Source: Gnetum montanum (lineage: Eukaryota > Streptophyta > Gnetopsida > Gnetales > Gnetaceae). Taken from it: 64,000 nucleotides of DNA. The notes beneath the pieces were generated by a model. It was not told the origin of the DNA. It saw only the letters and a program-made list of their open reading frames with translations, and ran no database searches. Positions 1-9,616 of the stretch are shown here, in pieces (within the stretch, counting starts at the first letter, position 1; each line of letters opens with the position of its first letter). The stretch is taken from contig MNCI01025574.1 in the NCBI GenBank assembly GCA_015680685.1, forward strand, positions 250,679-314,678, read 5' to 3'. The position numbers and the translations under genes are program-made.

Positions 1-633
1 GAGGAGACGCTGCTGCACTTCATGCAGGAGTGTCACGTCACCCGGCAATTTTGGCACACGTGTGGTTTGCGCCACATCCAGATCTCTGGGAATTTGCCCA
101 CCCTCACTGCGCTTTGGATTCTGTGGAAGGCCCGCAACGATTGTGTCTTCAAAAACGTGGCCTGCCCCCCCCCCCCGGCTGTTTTGAGGGCCAGGTTCCG
201 AAAGTTTTGGCAGGAGATTAGGATCGCGAAGGAGGGGGTCACCTCTACGGCAGGGCCCAGATTGGGGCTTGCCTCCGCGCAGGGTGCCTCCTCCCAGGCG
301 GTTGCAGGGACCAGTGGAAGACAGAACCATCTCCCGGCGTGGAGGGTTGATCGTGGGTGGGGGATGACGCAGGGTAACACAGCTGCATATAGGGTGGTCA
401 CGTGGCCGAACATTCGGTGCCCGGACGCTGATCAGGATCATCATCGCCCGAGGCCACCGCGGGTGAAGGACCCGCCGGATGTTTGGCTCAGCAGCACGAA
501 GAATCAGGCAGCTACCCCGCGCCCTCAATCATCGCAGCTCTGGTTTGCGGATGTCCTGCAGAATGGCAGGACCGGAATTGCCCAGCTGATCGCAGAGAAT
601 CGGCGCCGCCTCGCCGCGGGCCTGGCGGACTAG
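1..633 (+). CDS. LINE-1 ORF2 C-terminal part, zf-RVT region (partial, 5' cut by window)
   Basis: The frame is open from base 1 to the TAG at 631-633. The start lies upstream of the window. The first ~75 residues fit the zinc-binding region that follows reverse transcriptase in plant L1-type ORF2 proteins: an E-T-L-H-x3-C-H start (residues 2-12, HFMQECH visible) followed by the W-x-L-W-K-A-R-N-D-C-V-F-K block (LWILWKARNDCVFKN, about residues 38-52) typical of plant LINEs. The rest is a low-complexity Pro/Arg/Gln-rich tail with no known domain. It would be the end of the polyprotein that nicks target DNA and reverse-transcribes LINE RNA in the nucleus. The family call is confident; whether the complete element is active cannot be judged here. 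Confidence 0.75.
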   Translation, partial: EETLLHFMQECHVTRQFWHTCGLRHIQISGNLPTLTALWILWKARNDCVFKNVACPPPPAVLRARFRKFWQEIRIAKEGVTSTAGPRLGLASAQGASSQAVAGTSGRQNHLPAWRVDRGWGMTQGNTAAYRVVTWPNIRCPDADQDHHRPRPPRVKDPPDVWLSSTKNQAATPRPQSSQLWFADVLQNGRTGIAQLIAENRRRLAAGLAD

Positions 634-1010
634 GGTGAGGCTGGCGGGCTGCTCTCCCGTGGGTTTTTGGGTTATGGTGCCTCTGCTACCGCGGCGGGTT
701 TGGCGGGCGCTGCTCTTTTCTGTCTTTTCCGTCGCTGTTCCTGGGTTTTCTGTCTTTGTGGGTCTTTGGTCTCTCATGGGCTGTGGGTTTCCGTGTCACA
801 TTTGGGGGGGGGGCGCGTGGGCGGATCCTGCCTGCGCGTTTCTCCATCGTGGTGGACGTTGCAGGTTGCTCTGTTTTTCTCATGGTTCCTGGGTTTTTTT
901 TTTGCCCCGGGGCCTGTTTTGGGGCCATGGCTAAAGGTCCATGCTACGTGCAGGCGTAGCTTGTTCTTCTTTTTTGGGAATGATATACGCTTGAACTTTT
1001 CCTAAAAAAA
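634..1010 (+). other. LINE-1 3' untranslated region and poly(A)
   Basis: Non-coding, rich in G/T and pyrimidine runs, ending in AAAAAAA at 1004-1010 directly before the host sequence shared with copy B. Open frames seen here on both strands are by-products of the biased base composition. Confidence 0.65.
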
Positions 1011-1689
1011 CAATGCTTGGTTTATGTTCATAGATAGGGTTATAGCATGTCATAGTCACAAAAGCATACCTTTACAAATTATTATAATTTACTTGTTAGT
1101 GACTGCAATCTTCTTTTAATGTTATGAAACTAATGATTATGTACTTGAGACTTAAACTTTAATGGAGGTGGATTATTATGATATCATGAACAACATTCTT
1201 TAAATCCTTTTTAAATTATCTTTTTCATTTGGATTTTTCTAAGATACTAGCAAATTAGAGATTTTGAGCTCTTTGCCTTTTTTGTTCTTATTTCTTCACT
1301 AAATCATACAAAGCTTCAAAAACTATTTGCTACCTTGCAATCATATCACACATAGTTTCTTAATTTGATTTAGAGTTTATATTTTTATTCATTAATTTTT
1401 TTTGTATAATTAATTAGAGTATAATTTGTTGTTCTATCATCATAGCTTTTTGTTAATTTAACACCACCTTTTTTTCTTTTTCTTTTTTTGCAATTGTGAG
1501 GTTCATGGTATGAACAAAATTTTTAAAGTCACTATTATGATGCTCCATCACTATTGTCTGTTCTTTCATTATCATTGTTTTCTTCTCTAGTGTTTCTTTC
1601 TATTCTTGTATCCATTTAGAGATCATTTTTTGATTCTAAATAAATGTTTCTTATCCATCTTCAATAGCTTTTTGCCTTTCAATTAAGGC

Positions 1690-2650
1690 TTTTATTTGGA
1701 TGAAAATATCCTACAATTCGAACATAGTAAATGATGTTATATCTTCAATGAAGTCAAGAAGTGAAGACCACTCTTCTAGCCATCATTGAAGAAAGAAATA
1801 CCTCCTTAGAAAATTATACTTGAAATTTCTCTCTAAAACCTTTAAACATTTCCAAAGTATTAGATCCTTTGAATAGCTATAAAAATCCTTTGTGAAGCCA
1901 TCCTTTATCATGGGTTTTCATCATCAAATTTTTCATAAATTTATCTAAAGAGGATAGAAAATGATTATGAGTATAGGCTATAAATTAATGAATAGCTTTA
2001 ATTTCTAAGGGCATCATCTCTACTTCAAAAATTATAATATCATATTATATTTTTATCTTTACTTTAAATTTATGGAGCAAAAAAAGTTTATAAATTTCTT
2101 ATATCTATTTCCAATATTTGTTTGATATAGAATAACCTCATACAACACAGCCATAAAGAATAGTTGGTCGAGACTAATTTTTGGATATGCCAATCCAAAA
2201 TAGATTTCTTCTTACAGTTTCTTGTTAAACTAAAAAAAAATTTCATACTACCTACAACTCTTTTAGTAATGCACTAATCCCATTTGTAATTACAAGAGTA
2301 TTCTAGGTCAAAATATTTGTAGGAGGAGGTTATGTCTACATGTTCATGTCCTTATTAAAAATGTACATCTTATTATGTGTGCCACAAAGGTTTTTGGACA
2401 TTAGCTTTCATTTTTGAGTGTTGGCAATAGTCACCAAGAGTATTAAGCATTTGCTATAATCCTTTCATTGAATTTGAAATTAAGATAATATCATTAGAAT
2501 AGAGTAAGAGTCTTATAGGACTGTGTCTAATTGTAATTGCAAATTAAGTTGGTATTTTATACATCCAATCTTCAAGTTCATCACCAACAAACCTTTAGAA
2601 AAAATTATTTTAGGAACATTTATAAATGGAATGCATACCTCTTTGAAAAG
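1690..2650 (-). pseudogene. LINE reverse transcriptase, C-terminal half (copy A, decayed)
   Basis: Read on the minus strand, the segment before the Copia element encodes a broken non-LTR reverse transcriptase. The catalytic motif C region reads as YSNDIILISNSMKGL near 2470-2525 (family: Y-A-D-D-I), followed by the thumb and a post-RT part with a W-G-Y-S-x-S-N-K word near 2110-2160 and a MMPLEIKAIH word near 2000. Several stops and frame changes. The polymerase aspartate pair is lost (N-D instead of D-D). The N-terminal part of the same RT lies on the other side of the Copia insertion at 6384-6545. Confidence 0.6.
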
Positions 2651-2882
2651 TGTTGGAAAGACCAAGTAAACTCTTGATTTTTTGGGATTAGTTGCAATTT
2701 TTATGGATTTTGTTTTTTCGTGATTGTAGCTTCTATTTTCACTATTTTTGATTTCTAGCAGATTAGTTTTCTTTTTTGGGTTTGTTTCTTGAAATACACA
2801 ATAAGGCTAGTCTATAAATCCTTGTATGTAATCTTTCATAAATTTTAATAAAGAGAACCATTTCATTTCATCTCTTTGTTCA
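2651..2882 (+). repeat. COP-A 5' LTR
   Basis: Starts TGTTGGAAAGACC and ends TTTGTTCA right before the PBS; matches 6151-6383. Short for a Copia LTR (232 bp). Confidence 0.8.
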
Positions 2883-2900
2883 TGGTATTAGTGCTTAGTC
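2883..2900 (+). other. COP-A primer-binding site (initiator tRNA-Met type)
   Basis: TGGTATTAGTGCTTAGTC follows the 5' LTR directly. It is a decayed form of the TGGTATCAGAGC site, better kept in COP-B (23244-23261). Confidence 0.7.
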
Positions 2901-4087
2901 AAATGGTTGAAAAAAATTCTTCTTCCAAATCCTCTTCACCTAGCACACTTGAAAGCACAAAGGCGACAACTATCCTAAATCCTTCATCTTCTTCTTCTCA
3001 ACCCTTTAAAAATCATTCTCTCCAAATAACTTAGTACAAAATCAATTTAGCCAACTTCCAAGAATGGTTTCAGTCCATTTTTCTTATCTTCAAAGGTAAA
3101 GGAAAGTCTAGATATGTCACTGGTACAATTTTGCCTCTTAAATCTACTTACCCTACCTATCATACTTGGGATGCCAAAAATTCCATAGTGATGGATTGGT
3201 TAATTAATTTTATGGAGCCTCAAATTGGAAGAACATATTTGTTCTACAAAATAGCCAAAAATATATGGATAACAATTCAAGAAATTTACTCAGATTTGGA
3301 AAACACATCATAGTGTTTTAAAATACGCTCAAAGCTTTGTGAGATGAAACAAGGAGATAAATTAGTCACTGAATATTTTAATTCTTTGACTAAATTATGG
3401 TAGGAGATGGATTTATTTTATGAAATGCAGTGGGAGAGTCTTGAAGATGGAGTCAAGTTTGCTCAGATGATTAAAAAGGACTAGATCTCCAATTTTTTAC
3501 AAGGGCTAAATAAAGAGTTGAACAAGGTATGGGGTAAAGTGTTGAGCACAAAGCCTTTTCCCACCATCCATGAGGCTTGTGCAAAAGTAAGAAGAGAGGA
3601 AACTAGGAAGAAGGTTATAATTTCCACCAGAATAGATGCTCCTTCAGTAGGATCAACCCTCATCACACACTAAAATAGGCAACATCAAATAAGTCAAAGA
3701 TTTGGGAAGGAGAAACTATGGTGTGGTTACTTCCACAAGATGAATCATACATGGGATACTTGCTTCAAAACCCACAAATACCCACTAGATTACAAGCCAC
3801 AAAATCACCAAGAGCCAAACAAAGCCCTTGTTATCAAGACCATTGCATATAATGATAAGTCCAGCAATCTCAATCTCACTACTAAACAAATTAAAGTATT
3901 ACAATCAATATTGAGTAATCCCAACCTACTCAAGGAGGCTGACACATCATCAAAGACTTCCATAGCCTCAATTTCACATAGAGGTAATCTAAGTACTTTA
4001 TGTTTTACACATTGTCATGTAAATGATATGTGGATTGTTGACATGGATGCTTTGGATCACATCTCTAGAAACAAGAGTTTATTCTAA
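2901..4087 (+). pseudogene. COP-A gag and start of protease (broken)
   Basis: After the PBS an ATG at 2902 opens a gag-like reading that is broken by stops and frame changes. A gag core is visible around 3131-3480, and the nucleocapsid zinc knuckle near 3720-3765 reads W-C-G-Y-F-H-K-M-N-H-T-W-D-T-C, so the second Cys of the C-x2-C-x4-H-x4-C knuckle is now Phe. About 90 codons later the protease start appears as WIVDMDALDHIS near 4031-4066; the family's catalytic D-S/T-G is altered to D-M-D. Gag would form the particle and the protease would cut the polyprotein. Not functional. Confidence 0.65.
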
Positions 4088-4424
4088 GAACTAAAGGAGT
4101 GTCATGCTGAAATTAAGATCATTGTAGCTAATCATACTATGTAAAGAGTAGTAGGTTGTGGGTGAATTTATATCTTTGGAATGAATTTAAGATCTGTTTA
4201 CTATGTTCTAGAGTTAAAGTATAACCTCCTCTCTATTAGAAAATTTTCAAAAGATCAAAATTATGTAGTAACATTTTTCCTTCTCTTTGTGTGTTCCAAA
4301 ACCTGTCTTTTGGGAGGATGATTAGTAGTGCTAAGAAGAAACATGGTCTTTACATTCTCAATGGTGTTGGTTCTTCTTCAAAAATTCAATTTCATGAAAA
4401 CGTCTCCCTTTCAACCTTGTCTAC

Positions 4425-4850
4425 TTCAGAAATAATACTTTGGTAGAGATGCCTTGGTCACCTTAGTTTTGTTTATCTCAAATCTTTGTATCCAAATTTG
4501 TTTATCAATAAAAATCCTTTAGATTTCTAGTGTGAACATTGTATTGGTGCAAAATAAACTAGAAAAAATTATCCTTCTCATACATATCAAGTGTCAAAGC
4601 CATTTCATCTTATACATAGTGACCAATGGGGTCCTGCTTGTCACTCCACTCACATAGGCTTTAAGTGGTTTATCATGTTTATTGATGATCATACAAGGAT
4701 GCGTTGGGTTTATTTGATGAGACAAAAATTAGAAACCAAATCCATTATTAAATAGTTTCATAAACATGTCTCAAATGTCTTCCAAACCAATATCCAAATT
4801 CTAAGAATTGGCAATGTTACAAAGTATTTCACAAATGACTTGACACAAAA
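4425..4850 (+). pseudogene. COP-A integrase N-terminal part (truncated)
   Basis: A C-L-G-H-L-S word (about 4449-4470) and a C-E-H-C pair (about 4530) mark the integrase zinc-binding region; the first catalytic-core block follows as S-D-Q-W-G-P (about 4620) and FIMFIDDHTR (about 4675-4705). The core then ends abruptly near 4850, fused by deletion to the RT region. Stops interrupt the frame. Integrase would insert the cDNA into the genome. Confidence 0.65.
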
Positions 4851-4854
4851 GCTA

Positions 4855-6146
4855 AATGCCCCTGTTACCAAGATGAACTCAATTAATGTAATGTTGTCAC
4901 TTACTGTAAATCTTGAATGGGATCTTTATCAAATGGATGTAAGGAATGATTTTTTGAATGAAAATTTGGAGGAGGAAGTGTTTATGAAGATGCTAGCAGG
5001 ATTTGAGAGGGGAAGCAACAAAGTTTGCAAGCTTTAGAAGGGTTTATATGATTTGAAATAGTCTTCTAGAGCTTTGTTCACAAGATTTAGCTTAGTATTG
5101 CAAAGTTTTGGATACACCCAAGGATAGGTCAATCATACAATCTTCACTAAGTAGTCACTGAGTGGGCAGAAGCCCATTCTCATTGTGTATGTGGATTATA
5201 TCGTGATTACCAATGATGACCACTTAGAGATTTTAGATTTGAAGACTAAACTGAAGAATGAAGTTTAAGTCAAAGACCTTGGGATCCTTGGGTATTTTCT
5301 TGGTATGGAAATTGCTAGACACAAAAAAGGAATCTTTGTTACCCAAAGAAAATATTCTCTTAATTTGCTTAAGGAGATAGGAAAAATAGGTTAAAAACTA
5401 GCTAGCATACCATTGAAAAGGAATTGAAAACAAAAGGCTATAGATAATGATTCCCCAGTTGACCATGAGTAGTATCAACATCTAGTGGAAAACTAATCTA
5501 CCTTTCACTTAGTAGACCTGACATTACCTATAGTGTGAGTGTGATTAGTCAATTTATGCATTCACCTACAACTTTACATCTAGAGTCAAGCAATCATATA
5601 CTAAGATATCTAAATGGATCTCTTAGCAAGGGACTCTTGTTCAAGAAAGGTGAATCTTAAGGGGTGGAAGCCTTTGGTAATGCAGATTGGATTGGATCAG
5701 TGGAAGATAGTAAATCCACAATCAGATACTATCTGAAATTATGGGAAAATCTTGTGATATGGAGGAGTAAGAAATAGTCAGTTGTAACAAGGAGCATCAT
5801 TAAAGCAAAGTATTGGGTGATTGCTCAAGGAGTGTGCAAGCTTATTTGGATTGAGAGACTTCTAAACGATCTAAAAATTTCATTCTCAAGTCCTAGAAAG
5901 CTCTACCGTGATGGTGAATCAATAATAAGCATCATCCACAACCCAATTGAACATGATCAAATTAAGCATGTTAGAATAGATAAAAGCTTTATCAAGCATG
6001 AGATTGACTCAAGAGCAATCAACCTAGCTTACATTCCTACAAAGGATTAAGAGGTTGGTATCCTCACCAAAACATTATCAAAATTTGGTTTTGAGTCTTT
6101 AGTTTGCAAGCAGGGAATGATAGATATCTATTCACTAGCTTGAGGG
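4855..6146 (+). pseudogene. COP-A reverse transcriptase and RNase H (5' truncated, broken)
   Basis: Copia-type RT begins mid-domain: MDVRNDFLNENLEEEVFMKM (family: M-D-V-K-x-A-F-L-N-G) near 4936-4995, then the K-x-L-Y-x-L-K block near 5035, then the polymerase motif as YVDYIVIT near 5190, in which the second Asp is Tyr. RNase H is readable near 5817-6050 with a D-G-E-S in place of D-N/S-K-S, ending at the TGA just before the PPT. The matching COP-B region is longer and keeps YVDDIVITG. Confidence 0.7.
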
Positions 6147-6150
6147 GGAG

Positions 6151-6383
6151 TGTTGGAAAGACCATGCAAATTCCAAATTTTGTGGGATTAGTTGGAGTTT
6201 TTGTGGAGTTTGTTTATCCGTAATTTGTAGCTTCCATTTTTATCATTTTTGAATTCTAGAAGATTAGTTTTCATTTTTCTGTTTGTCTCCTGAAATATGG
6301 AATAAGGTTGGTCTATAAATCCTTGTATGCAATATTTCATATATTTGAATAAAGTGAACTATTTCATTTCATCTCTTTGTTCA
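6151..6383 (+). repeat. COP-A 3' LTR
   Basis: TGTTGGAAAGACC at 6151 directly after the purine tract GAGGGGGAG; ends TTTGTTCA at 6383. Matches the 5' LTR at 2651-2882. Confidence 0.8.
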
Positions 6384-6545
6384 AAATTTTTTTGGATTGT
6401 AGAGAGAATAGTGTGCTAGAACTTCTAAATTTTCCAAGTGTCTTTATAAATACAATATTAGATGCCTTGTAGAAATCTATAAACTAAATAAATATTTTCA
6501 TTTATGAACCTTTTCCACTATCAATAAGATATGGTTTATCAAAAA
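6384..6545 (-). pseudogene. LINE reverse transcriptase, motif A side (copy A fragment)
   Basis: On the minus strand a short piece reads F-Y-K-A-S-N-I-V-F-I-K-T-L, fitting RT motif A (D-F-x-K-A-F-D-x-V family form). It continues the RT interrupted by COP-A at 2650. The rest toward the RT N-terminus was lost in copy A by a deletion ending near 6540; copy B keeps about 0.57 kb more. Confidence 0.5.
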
Positions 6546-6960
6546 AAATTATGGCTTCAATTATAGAATATTGTAATAGAGTNGTATCTATTTTTAGCTA
6601 TTCCTATTCATTTAAGGAATCAAATTGTTATAGTAGGAATGAGCTTTCATTATCTCCTTATTGAGACAAGTCATTAGATCAATTTACCAAGAGAAGAGTG
6701 TATTTGTAGAATATGTAAACAAAGCATAGAAAATGAAGGACATATCTTTTTATTTTTCACATCTTTGGCTCATATTCAAATGAATTATACTATTTATTGT
6801 AATCTGTTGATTGTTTTCTTTCAAATTGACCCTATCTACTTAGGGCATTATGTTAATGATGTTTTAAACATTCTTCAAAAATATGTTGAGGCCTTTTTGC
6901 TATTCAACAAATACTTTGTGATTTCCTAGAGGTAATAAAAATTTCTAGTTTCCAGTTTCC
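6546..6960 (+). pseudogene. LINE ORF2 C-terminal fragment, opposite orientation (copy A)
   Basis: Plus-strand reading near 6600-6800 gives AIPIHLRNQIV, then a P-R-E-E-C-I-C-R-I-C-K-Q-S-I-E-N-E-G-H-I-F pattern: the C-terminal zinc-binding region (C-x2-C...E-x-E-H) that follows RT in several non-LTR elements. It runs against the LINE RT fragments on the minus strand. The more complete copy is at 27187-27860. The unknown base at 6583 falls where about 0.14 kb present in copy B is missing. Confidence 0.5.
6583..6583. other. Single ambiguous base at a local deletion
   Basis: One N lies exactly where copy A lacks the segment present in copy B at roughly 27370-27506; it may mark a closed assembly gap rather than a true deletion. 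Confidence 0.5.
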
Positions 6961-7805
6961 AATTTTCTTGAACAAGTCTTTTTTATCCCCTACATTACAT
7001 CATTAAAAGATATTATCTATAGCTTGTTACATTATTTTTACTTATAAATACCTCTTATTAACTTTCATTTCAATAATTTCCTAAGAAAACATTTTTTAAA
7101 GATTGAATTTCAACATGAAAATTTAAGGAAGACTAGCATTTCCTTTTTCAAACTTAAATGAAAAATTTATAACTACACTTTATTTATTTATTTATTTTGG
7201 GCTTCCTTCAACCTCCAACAAAGGTTGGGCTACATATTTGCACAATCCGGTTCAAGCCCAAATAAAAGTAGTTTACTGGCATCTTAGCTTTTGATTTCTA
7301 AGAAATCAAAACTAGGGAAAGGAATACGCTAATCTCTCAATGTAACTTATATCCATTCTTGTCTAAGCTTTGGCCTCCAATAAAGTTTACGTCTTCTAGA
7401 AAAATGTTATGGATAAAAATGATACCCAATTGCCAATACCTGCCATAGAAATTTCTTTGCACCAAAACCTTTGAAAGAGCATTATTTCCAGGTCCGTATC
7501 CTATCCAGATGCTTTCCAGGTCCGTATCCTATCCAGATGCAATGTACTGTACATGCATTGTGAATACATGTGAGGTTCTGTGCATAGGCCTTTGGGCCAG
7601 TTCAGATAATCGTGCCAGGAACGTTCTATTCCAATGAGGCGCTCTTCACATGCTTTCTGACTAGGAAGAGCATTTTTTCAAGGTTAAAGTGATTCGTTAT
7701 GCCTGTAACAACGCAACTAACGTGTTTAAAGGAAGCAAACATCTCATTTCACATGAACAGCTAGCTGACCATAAATATATCCGGCATTTTGGAATAACCA
7801 GATCA
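6961..7805. other. Gene-free spacer of the duplicated segment
   Basis: AT-rich; no coding signal beyond the end of the LINE fragment. From about 7395 it matches 35345 onward in copy B (after the LINE-2 insertion). Contains a 28-bp direct duplication at 7485-7540 and becomes clearly richer in CpG toward the UGT. Confidence 0.5.
7485..7540. repeat. 28-bp tandem duplication (copy A only)
   Basis: Two identical adjacent 28-bp units, 7485-7512 and 7513-7540, each starting TTTCCAGGTCCG. Copy B has only one, diverged unit near 35440-35466. Confidence 0.9.
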
Positions 7806-9030
7806 TCACACCAAATTGAAACTGAAACCCACTTTTTTCTTCTTTTGTCGATTTCTCCAGCTTGACACCAAATCCGCCATAGCTTTTCTAAAACTTCCCC
7901 CAGTTGCCAAAGCCTTGGTGCCCTCATCCTTGAACTGCAGCACATGATTTCTGGCATTACGCCCATGTTGTCCCTCCATGAGCTCTACAATGGCATTCTT
8001 CAGAGATTCTGCTTTCACAAACCCATCACCCTCTCTCTGCAACGGTACCCCAACTTGATATTGCTGCAGTATCATAACAGCACAACAGGACCTATGTTGT
8101 GGATCCGCGACACCACTTTTCTCCCTGCTTGACCAAAGCAGAAGCAATAATTTTGCTTTCTTTTTTTGTTTTTGTTTAATCCCATGTAAGCCAAGCCAAG
8201 TAGGAATTAAAATCTTTTGTTCTTTATTTTTGTTTTTCTTTCCTCGTTCATCCCCTCGGACGTTTATTTTTGTTTTTCTTTCCTCGTTCATCCCCTCGGA
8301 CGTTTATTTTTGTTTTTCTTTCCTCGTTCATCCCCTCGGACGATGTCTACTGCACAAAAAGCGAGCCGGCAAAAGATTGGCATTGAAATAAAGTTGGCAT
8401 TAATATCTTTTTTTTAATCACGTTCGTCTCAAAAGCCAGCTGGCAAAAGATTGACATTAAATAAAGTAGGCATTAAAATCCTTTTTTTTAATCACGTTCG
8501 TCTCCTATGACGATCACAAAATCCAGCCGGCCAAAGGCGACAACGATAAAGCAAGTTGACACTAAATTTTTTTTTTTTTTTTTTTNATCATAAGAACACT
8601 AAAATTCCTCTCTGATTTCCATCATTAAAAATTGTCAAGACTCTCGGGAGTCTGAAACAAACCAGGTTTGCAGCGGGAATGTTAGTTGATTTGTCTAATA
8701 TATTACCAACAGTACTTTCACTTTAACGTCATTACGTAAAAGAATATCGTGTAATTTTTTAGCTCCTGCTCCCATGCCACTTGCCAGTCCCAGAACAACA
8801 CTTTATAATTTTTAAATTTTAAATGAGTGATGAAATCAATAGGAACTCAAAAGCATAGCAGCGGGATCCTCCAAGGCATTGAAGCTGTTGATGAGGACGC
8901 CGGCCGCATAATACAAAGCGCGGTCGCGGAACACGCGGAAGGCTGCGCCGGCAGGGTTCTTCAAAATGCTGGGCAGCTCCTTGGCAGGAACGGTAGGCAG
9001 GCTTGGAATCTGAATCACCACGACGGTTAA
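7806..9030 (-). pseudogene. UDP-glycosyltransferase (family 1) pseudogene, copy A, two coding blocks
   Basis: A plant UGT on the minus strand in two pieces. The N-terminal-side block (about 8836-9030) reads IPSLPTVPAKELPSILKN and then AAGVLINSFNALEDPAA, the mid-N-domain pattern (P-x-L-P...G-x-L-x-N-S/T-F-x-x-L-E) of these enzymes. The C-terminal block (about 7806-8130) reads LQQYQVGVPLQREGDGFVKA, LMEGQHGRNAR and GGSFRKAMADLVSSW, the usual C-terminal end. Such enzymes move sugar from UDP-sugar onto small molecules in the cytosol. The sugar-binding PSPG box between the blocks was lost by a ~0.4-kb deletion near 8080 that copy B does not have, and ~0.7 kb between the blocks holds no readable UGT sequence (intron or insertion). 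The start of the protein is absent: the block ends at a Gypsy remnant. Both blocks are free of stops. Confidence 0.75.
8223..8342. repeat. 3 x 40-bp tandem repeat (copy A only)
   Basis: Three identical adjacent units at 8223-8262, 8263-8302 and 8303-8342, each ending CCCCTCGGACG. Copy B has a single decayed unit near 36695-36735. The following 8345-8520 also holds a looser ~80-bp internal repeat, present in both copies. Confidence 0.95.
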
Positions 9031-9089
9031 GAATGCATCAATAGTATTTATAAATCTGATGAAAAATGTTATAACCATTCTTGGATCAA

Positions 9090-9611
9090 TTTATGATAGT
9101 GCCATTCATGATATTTTGGTGTATTCTTTGAATGTACATAGAATTTTTTAATAGTATTGTAGATCTTATTGTAGTATCCTTTGTATGCATGATCATCCAA
9201 GTATTCCTTTTGGTAGTAGCCATCCATTTTTTAGGCCATGGTTTCTTAGGAACTACTATTGTGGTGCATCCAATCAAAATTGTCATGCTTAGGATTGGTT
9301 AATTTCATAACTAATAGCAGATATTTATAGTTTTCTAGGTTTGATTGGATATTATCACAGGTTCACAAAATACTTTATTCATCTTTTATATTCATTAAAT
9401 CAACTACTAAGGAAGGACACCACTTTTACTCGGAGTTTAGCTTCTTAGATAACATTTAATGTGCTAAAGTAGAGATTAGTAATTGCTCTAGTGTTAATTT
9501 CTCCTATACCAAATTTCCCATATGATATATGTGTTGATGCTTTTATCAATGACTTCAGGTGTGTTGTGATGTAGGATGGGTAGGTGGTAGGTTATGCATC
9601 TTTCTAATTAA
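9090..9611 (+). pseudogene. Chromovirus RT end and RNase H start (broken)
   Basis: HDILVYS near 9110 is a decayed form of the RT catalytic F-x-D-D-I-L-V-Y-S block. FLGLIGYYHRFTKY near 9333-9375 is the RT/RNase H connection typical of Gypsy pol, followed by an I-C-V-D-A word (RNase H start, family D-A-S) near 9528 and V-V-G-Y-A-S near 9588. The frame carries several stops and ends at the TAT-1 target site GGCCT. It resumes at 15525. Confidence 0.7.
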
Positions 9612-9616
9612 GGCCT
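9612..9616. other. TAT-1 target-site duplication, left (GGCCT)
   Basis: GGCCT directly precedes the left LTR of TAT-1 and recurs at 15520-15524 directly after the right LTR; the interrupted Gypsy RNase H reading resumes there. Confidence 0.9.

Larger units (their letters stand above)
1..1010 (+). mobile_element. LINE-1: 3' end of an L1-type non-LTR retrotransposon (5' part outside window)
   Basis: The 3' third of a LINE: an open ORF2 tail (1-633), a 3' untranslated part of about 370 bp rich in G and T, and a short poly(A) of seven A at 1004-1010. The 3' border is fixed by comparison with the duplicated segment near 21385, where the same genomic sequence (caatgctt...) continues without a LINE in front of it. 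The block is clearly GC-richer than everything after it, contains a C run near 163-176 and a G run near 803-812, and has no stop in its ORF, so it looks much younger than the other elements. The 5' end and target-site duplication are off-window. Confidence 0.8.
2651..6383 (+). mobile_element. COP-A: Copia (Ty1) LTR retrotransposon, internally deleted
   Basis: Two matching LTRs (2651-2882 and 6151-6383) with TGTTGG...TTCA ends, a primer-binding site, gag, protease, integrase, reverse transcriptase and RNase H in Copia order, and a purine tract (GAGGGGGAG) right before the 3' LTR. It sits inside a minus-strand LINE RT and occupies the same site as COP-B, so it was there before the segment was duplicated. 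Many stops; about 1.1 kb from integrase C-terminus to RT N-terminus is missing relative to COP-B. No clean target-site duplication could be read (AAAAG left, AAATT right). Confidence 0.85.
1011..8857. repeat. Segmental duplication, copy A (partner at 21385-37366)
   Basis: From 1011 the sequence runs parallel, in the same orientation, to 21385 onward: the LINE fragment, a Copia element at the identical site, the opposing LINE fragment, the spacer and the UGT fragment all recur in the same order. Compared with copy B, copy A lacks about 1.1 kb inside the Copia element (junction near 4855), about 0.57 kb near 6540, about 0.14 kb at the N at 6583, and about 0.4 kb inside the UGT (junction near 8080). 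Similarity stops at about 8857, where copy B runs into a TA repeat and a foldback element. Left limit is set by LINE-1. Confidence 0.85.

Noticed and set aside
30-413. Overlapping open frames on both strands of the LINE-1 ORF and 3' region (also 529-1005)
   Set aside because: Shadows of the GC-rich LINE ORF2 and its 3' tail; only the frame starting at base 1 has zf-RVT residues.
2641-6390. Target-site duplication for COP-A/COP-B
   Set aside because: Flanks are A-rich (AAAAG against AAATT; AATAG against AAAAA) and do not give a reliable 5-bp match.
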